Shown here in pieces: positions 4,469 through 5,461 of a DNA stretch of 5,461 nt. The position numbers were made by a program, and so were the translations under genes. The notes below the pieces were generated by a model. That model was not told where the DNA came from. It made no database searches and saw nothing but the letters and a program-made list of their open reading frames with translations. Source of the DNA: Planctomycetaceae bacterium (GTDB taxonomy: Bacteria > Planctomycetota > Planctomycetia > Pirellulales > Pirellulaceae); the NCBI GenBank assembly GCA_003455945.1, contig DMPQ01000403.1:3299-8759 (forward strand), given 5' to 3'. Numbering within the stretch: position 1 is the first letter of the stretch; every line of letters starts with the position of its first letter.

Positions 4469-5461
4469 TCAGGCCAGGATCTGCGACACGACCGAGCCGT
4501 GCACGTCGGTCAGGCGATAGTCGCGCCCTTGTTGCCGGAAGGTCAGGCGGGTGTGATCGAAGCCCAGGCAATGCAGCAGGGTCGCGTTCAGGTCGTGGAT
4601 GTGAACGCCGTCGCGAACGATGTTGTAGCCGTAGTCGTCCGTTTCGCCGTGCACCAGACCTCCGCGGATCCCTCCGCCGGCCAGCCAGACCGAGAAGCAT
4701 CGTCCGTGATGATCGCGGCCGTAGTCGTCCTGCAACCCTCCCTGACCATAGACCGTCCGTCCGAACTCTCCTCCCCACACCACCAACGTCTCGTCGAGCA
4801 GTCCGCGGCGCTCGAGATCGCGGACCAGCGCGGCTTGAGGGCGATCGACGTCGCGGCACTGCTTCGGAATGTTCGTCGGCAGCGAGCCGTGCTGGTCCCA
4901 GCCGCGATGATAGAGCTGCACGAAGCGGACGCCGCGTTCCAGCAGTCGTCGCGCCATCAGGCAATTGGCGGCGAACGATCCGGGACGCTTCGCATCGTCG
5001 CCGTACTCGACGAAGGTCGACTCCGGTTCGTCCGACAGATCGGTCAGATCGGGGACCGAGCTCTGCATGCGGAACGCCATCTCGTACTGGGCGATCCGAG
5101 TCGCGATCTCGCGGTCACCGGTCGCCTGAAGCTGCAGTTCGTTGAGCTGCGCGAGGCGATCGAGCATGCTCCGGCGGAGCGAGCGGTCGATCCCTTCGGG
5201 GTCGTTCAGATAGAGCACCGGATCGCCGGCGCTGCGGAGCTTCACGCCCTGATGATTCGACGGCAGAAAGCCGCTCCCCCACAGCCGCTCGAGCAGCCCC
5301 TGGTTCGCGTCGGCGCCGCTCCCGTGCGAGATCAGCACGATGAAGGCGGGGAGATCTTCCGCTTCACTTCCCAGGCCGTAGCTGACCCACGCGCCGAACG
5401 ACGGGCGCCCCGGCTGCTGCGACCCGGTCTGGATCAGCGTGATCGCCGGATCGTGATTGAT
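4469..5461 (-). CDS. DUF1501 domain protein (partial, N-terminus beyond right edge)
   Basis: The visible 330 residues are the C-terminal two thirds of a DUF1501 protein, a family of roughly 450-490 residues with an alkaline phosphatase/sulfatase-like fold, usually exported by a Tat signal that here is off the edge. The frame is open to the right edge, beginning [20 protein letters not shown]; an internal GTG at 5338 is not the start. Family landmarks, numbered from the first visible residue, are LWGSGFLPS (about 61-68), [17 protein letters not shown] helix (about 121-133, here [13 protein letters not shown]), HRGWDQHG (185-192), [12 protein letters not shown] (230-241), [10 protein letters not shown] (246-255), GETDDYGYN (272-280) and [12 protein letters not shown] at the end. 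Several His, Asp and Glu residues in these segments are candidate metal ligands by analogy with the clan. The biochemical activity of DUF1501 is unestablished. In planctomycetes these genes usually pair with PSD1/DUF1549-DUF1553 cytochrome-like genes; such a neighbour would be expected just beyond 5461. The gene converges on the sulfatase. Confidence 0.95.
   Translation of the reverse strand: MNHDPAITLIQTGSQQPGRPSFGAWVSYGLGSEAEDLPAFIVLISHGSGADANQGLLERLWGSGFLPSNHQGVKLRSAGDPVLYLNDPEGIDRSLRRSMLDRLAQLNELQLQATGDREIATRIAQYEMAFRMQSSVPDLTDLSDEPESTFVEYGDDAKRPGSFAANCLMARRLLERGVRFVQLYHRGWDQHGSLPTNIPKQCRDVDRPQAALVRDLERRGLLDETLVVWGGEFGRTVYGQGGLQDDYGRDHHGRCFSVWLAGGGIRGGLVHGETDDYGYNIVRDGVHIHDLNATLLHCLGFDHTRLTFRQQGRDYRLTDVHGSVVSQILA

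Noticed and set aside
3846..4964. 372-codon minus-strand open frame spanning the repeat region and part of the DUF1501 gene
   Set aside because: It is a second frame of the DUF1501 gene that runs on through GC-rich repeats. The repeated peptide FESRHEGPLRLALRAGEAR appears twice only because the DNA repeats are offset by 270 bases, a multiple of three.
4105..5145. 346-codon plus-strand open frame
   Set aside because: Antisense to the well-supported DUF1501 gene, Arg/Ser-rich, with no domain or start signal.
5336..5338. GTG at 5338 as the DUF1501 start
   Set aside because: The frame continues to the window edge with strongly conserved family sequence ([18 protein letters not shown]), so the gene is simply cut by the edge.

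Overview
The window is GC-rich and reads as a fragment of a Planctomycetota chromosome. The evidence is a secreted type I sulfatase, a DUF1501 protein whose text matches the planctomycete-expanded form of that family almost phrase for phrase, a three-repeat beta-type protein of a style I associate with planctomycetes, and an intergenic repeat core (CAGCCCGAAGCGC...) resembling repeats I recall from planctomycete genomes. The lineage is inferred from family content only; there is no rRNA or marker gene here.

Layout from left to right. 1-503 (minus, cut by the left edge): N-terminal 167 residues of an ABC transporter ATPase of the nitrate/sulfonate/taurine type, starting at TTG. 504-772: short gap with a palindromic leader and a strong rho-independent terminator on the minus strand (672-717) that ends the next gene's transcript. 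773-2119 (minus): 448-residue protein made of three diverged copies of a domain of about 100 residues, with no recognisable export signal. 2120-2351: divergent intergenic region with a candidate sulfatase promoter, an overlapping palindrome and a good Shine-Dalgarno. 2352-3836 (plus): exported sulfatase with all expected catalytic residues and a C-G-A-S-R formylglycine motif. 3837-4468: 632 bases without a gene, holding a mosaic of direct repeats, inverted repeats and hairpins. 4469-5461 (minus, cut by the right edge): C-terminal 330 residues of a DUF1501 protein.

There are at least three transcription directions, so this is not one operon. The minus-strand repeat protein and the ABC gene are separated by a terminator; the repeat protein and sulfatase are divergent; the sulfatase and DUF1501 genes are convergent across the repeat region. 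Sulfatases and DUF1501 proteins are both greatly expanded in planctomycetes and often sit among polysaccharide-degradation genes, so a role in use of sulfated polymers is plausible for the right half, but no substrate can be named.

I do not see a clear new defence or mobile system. The parts most worth a second look are the triple-domain protein and the structured repeat mosaic between 3881 and 4310.
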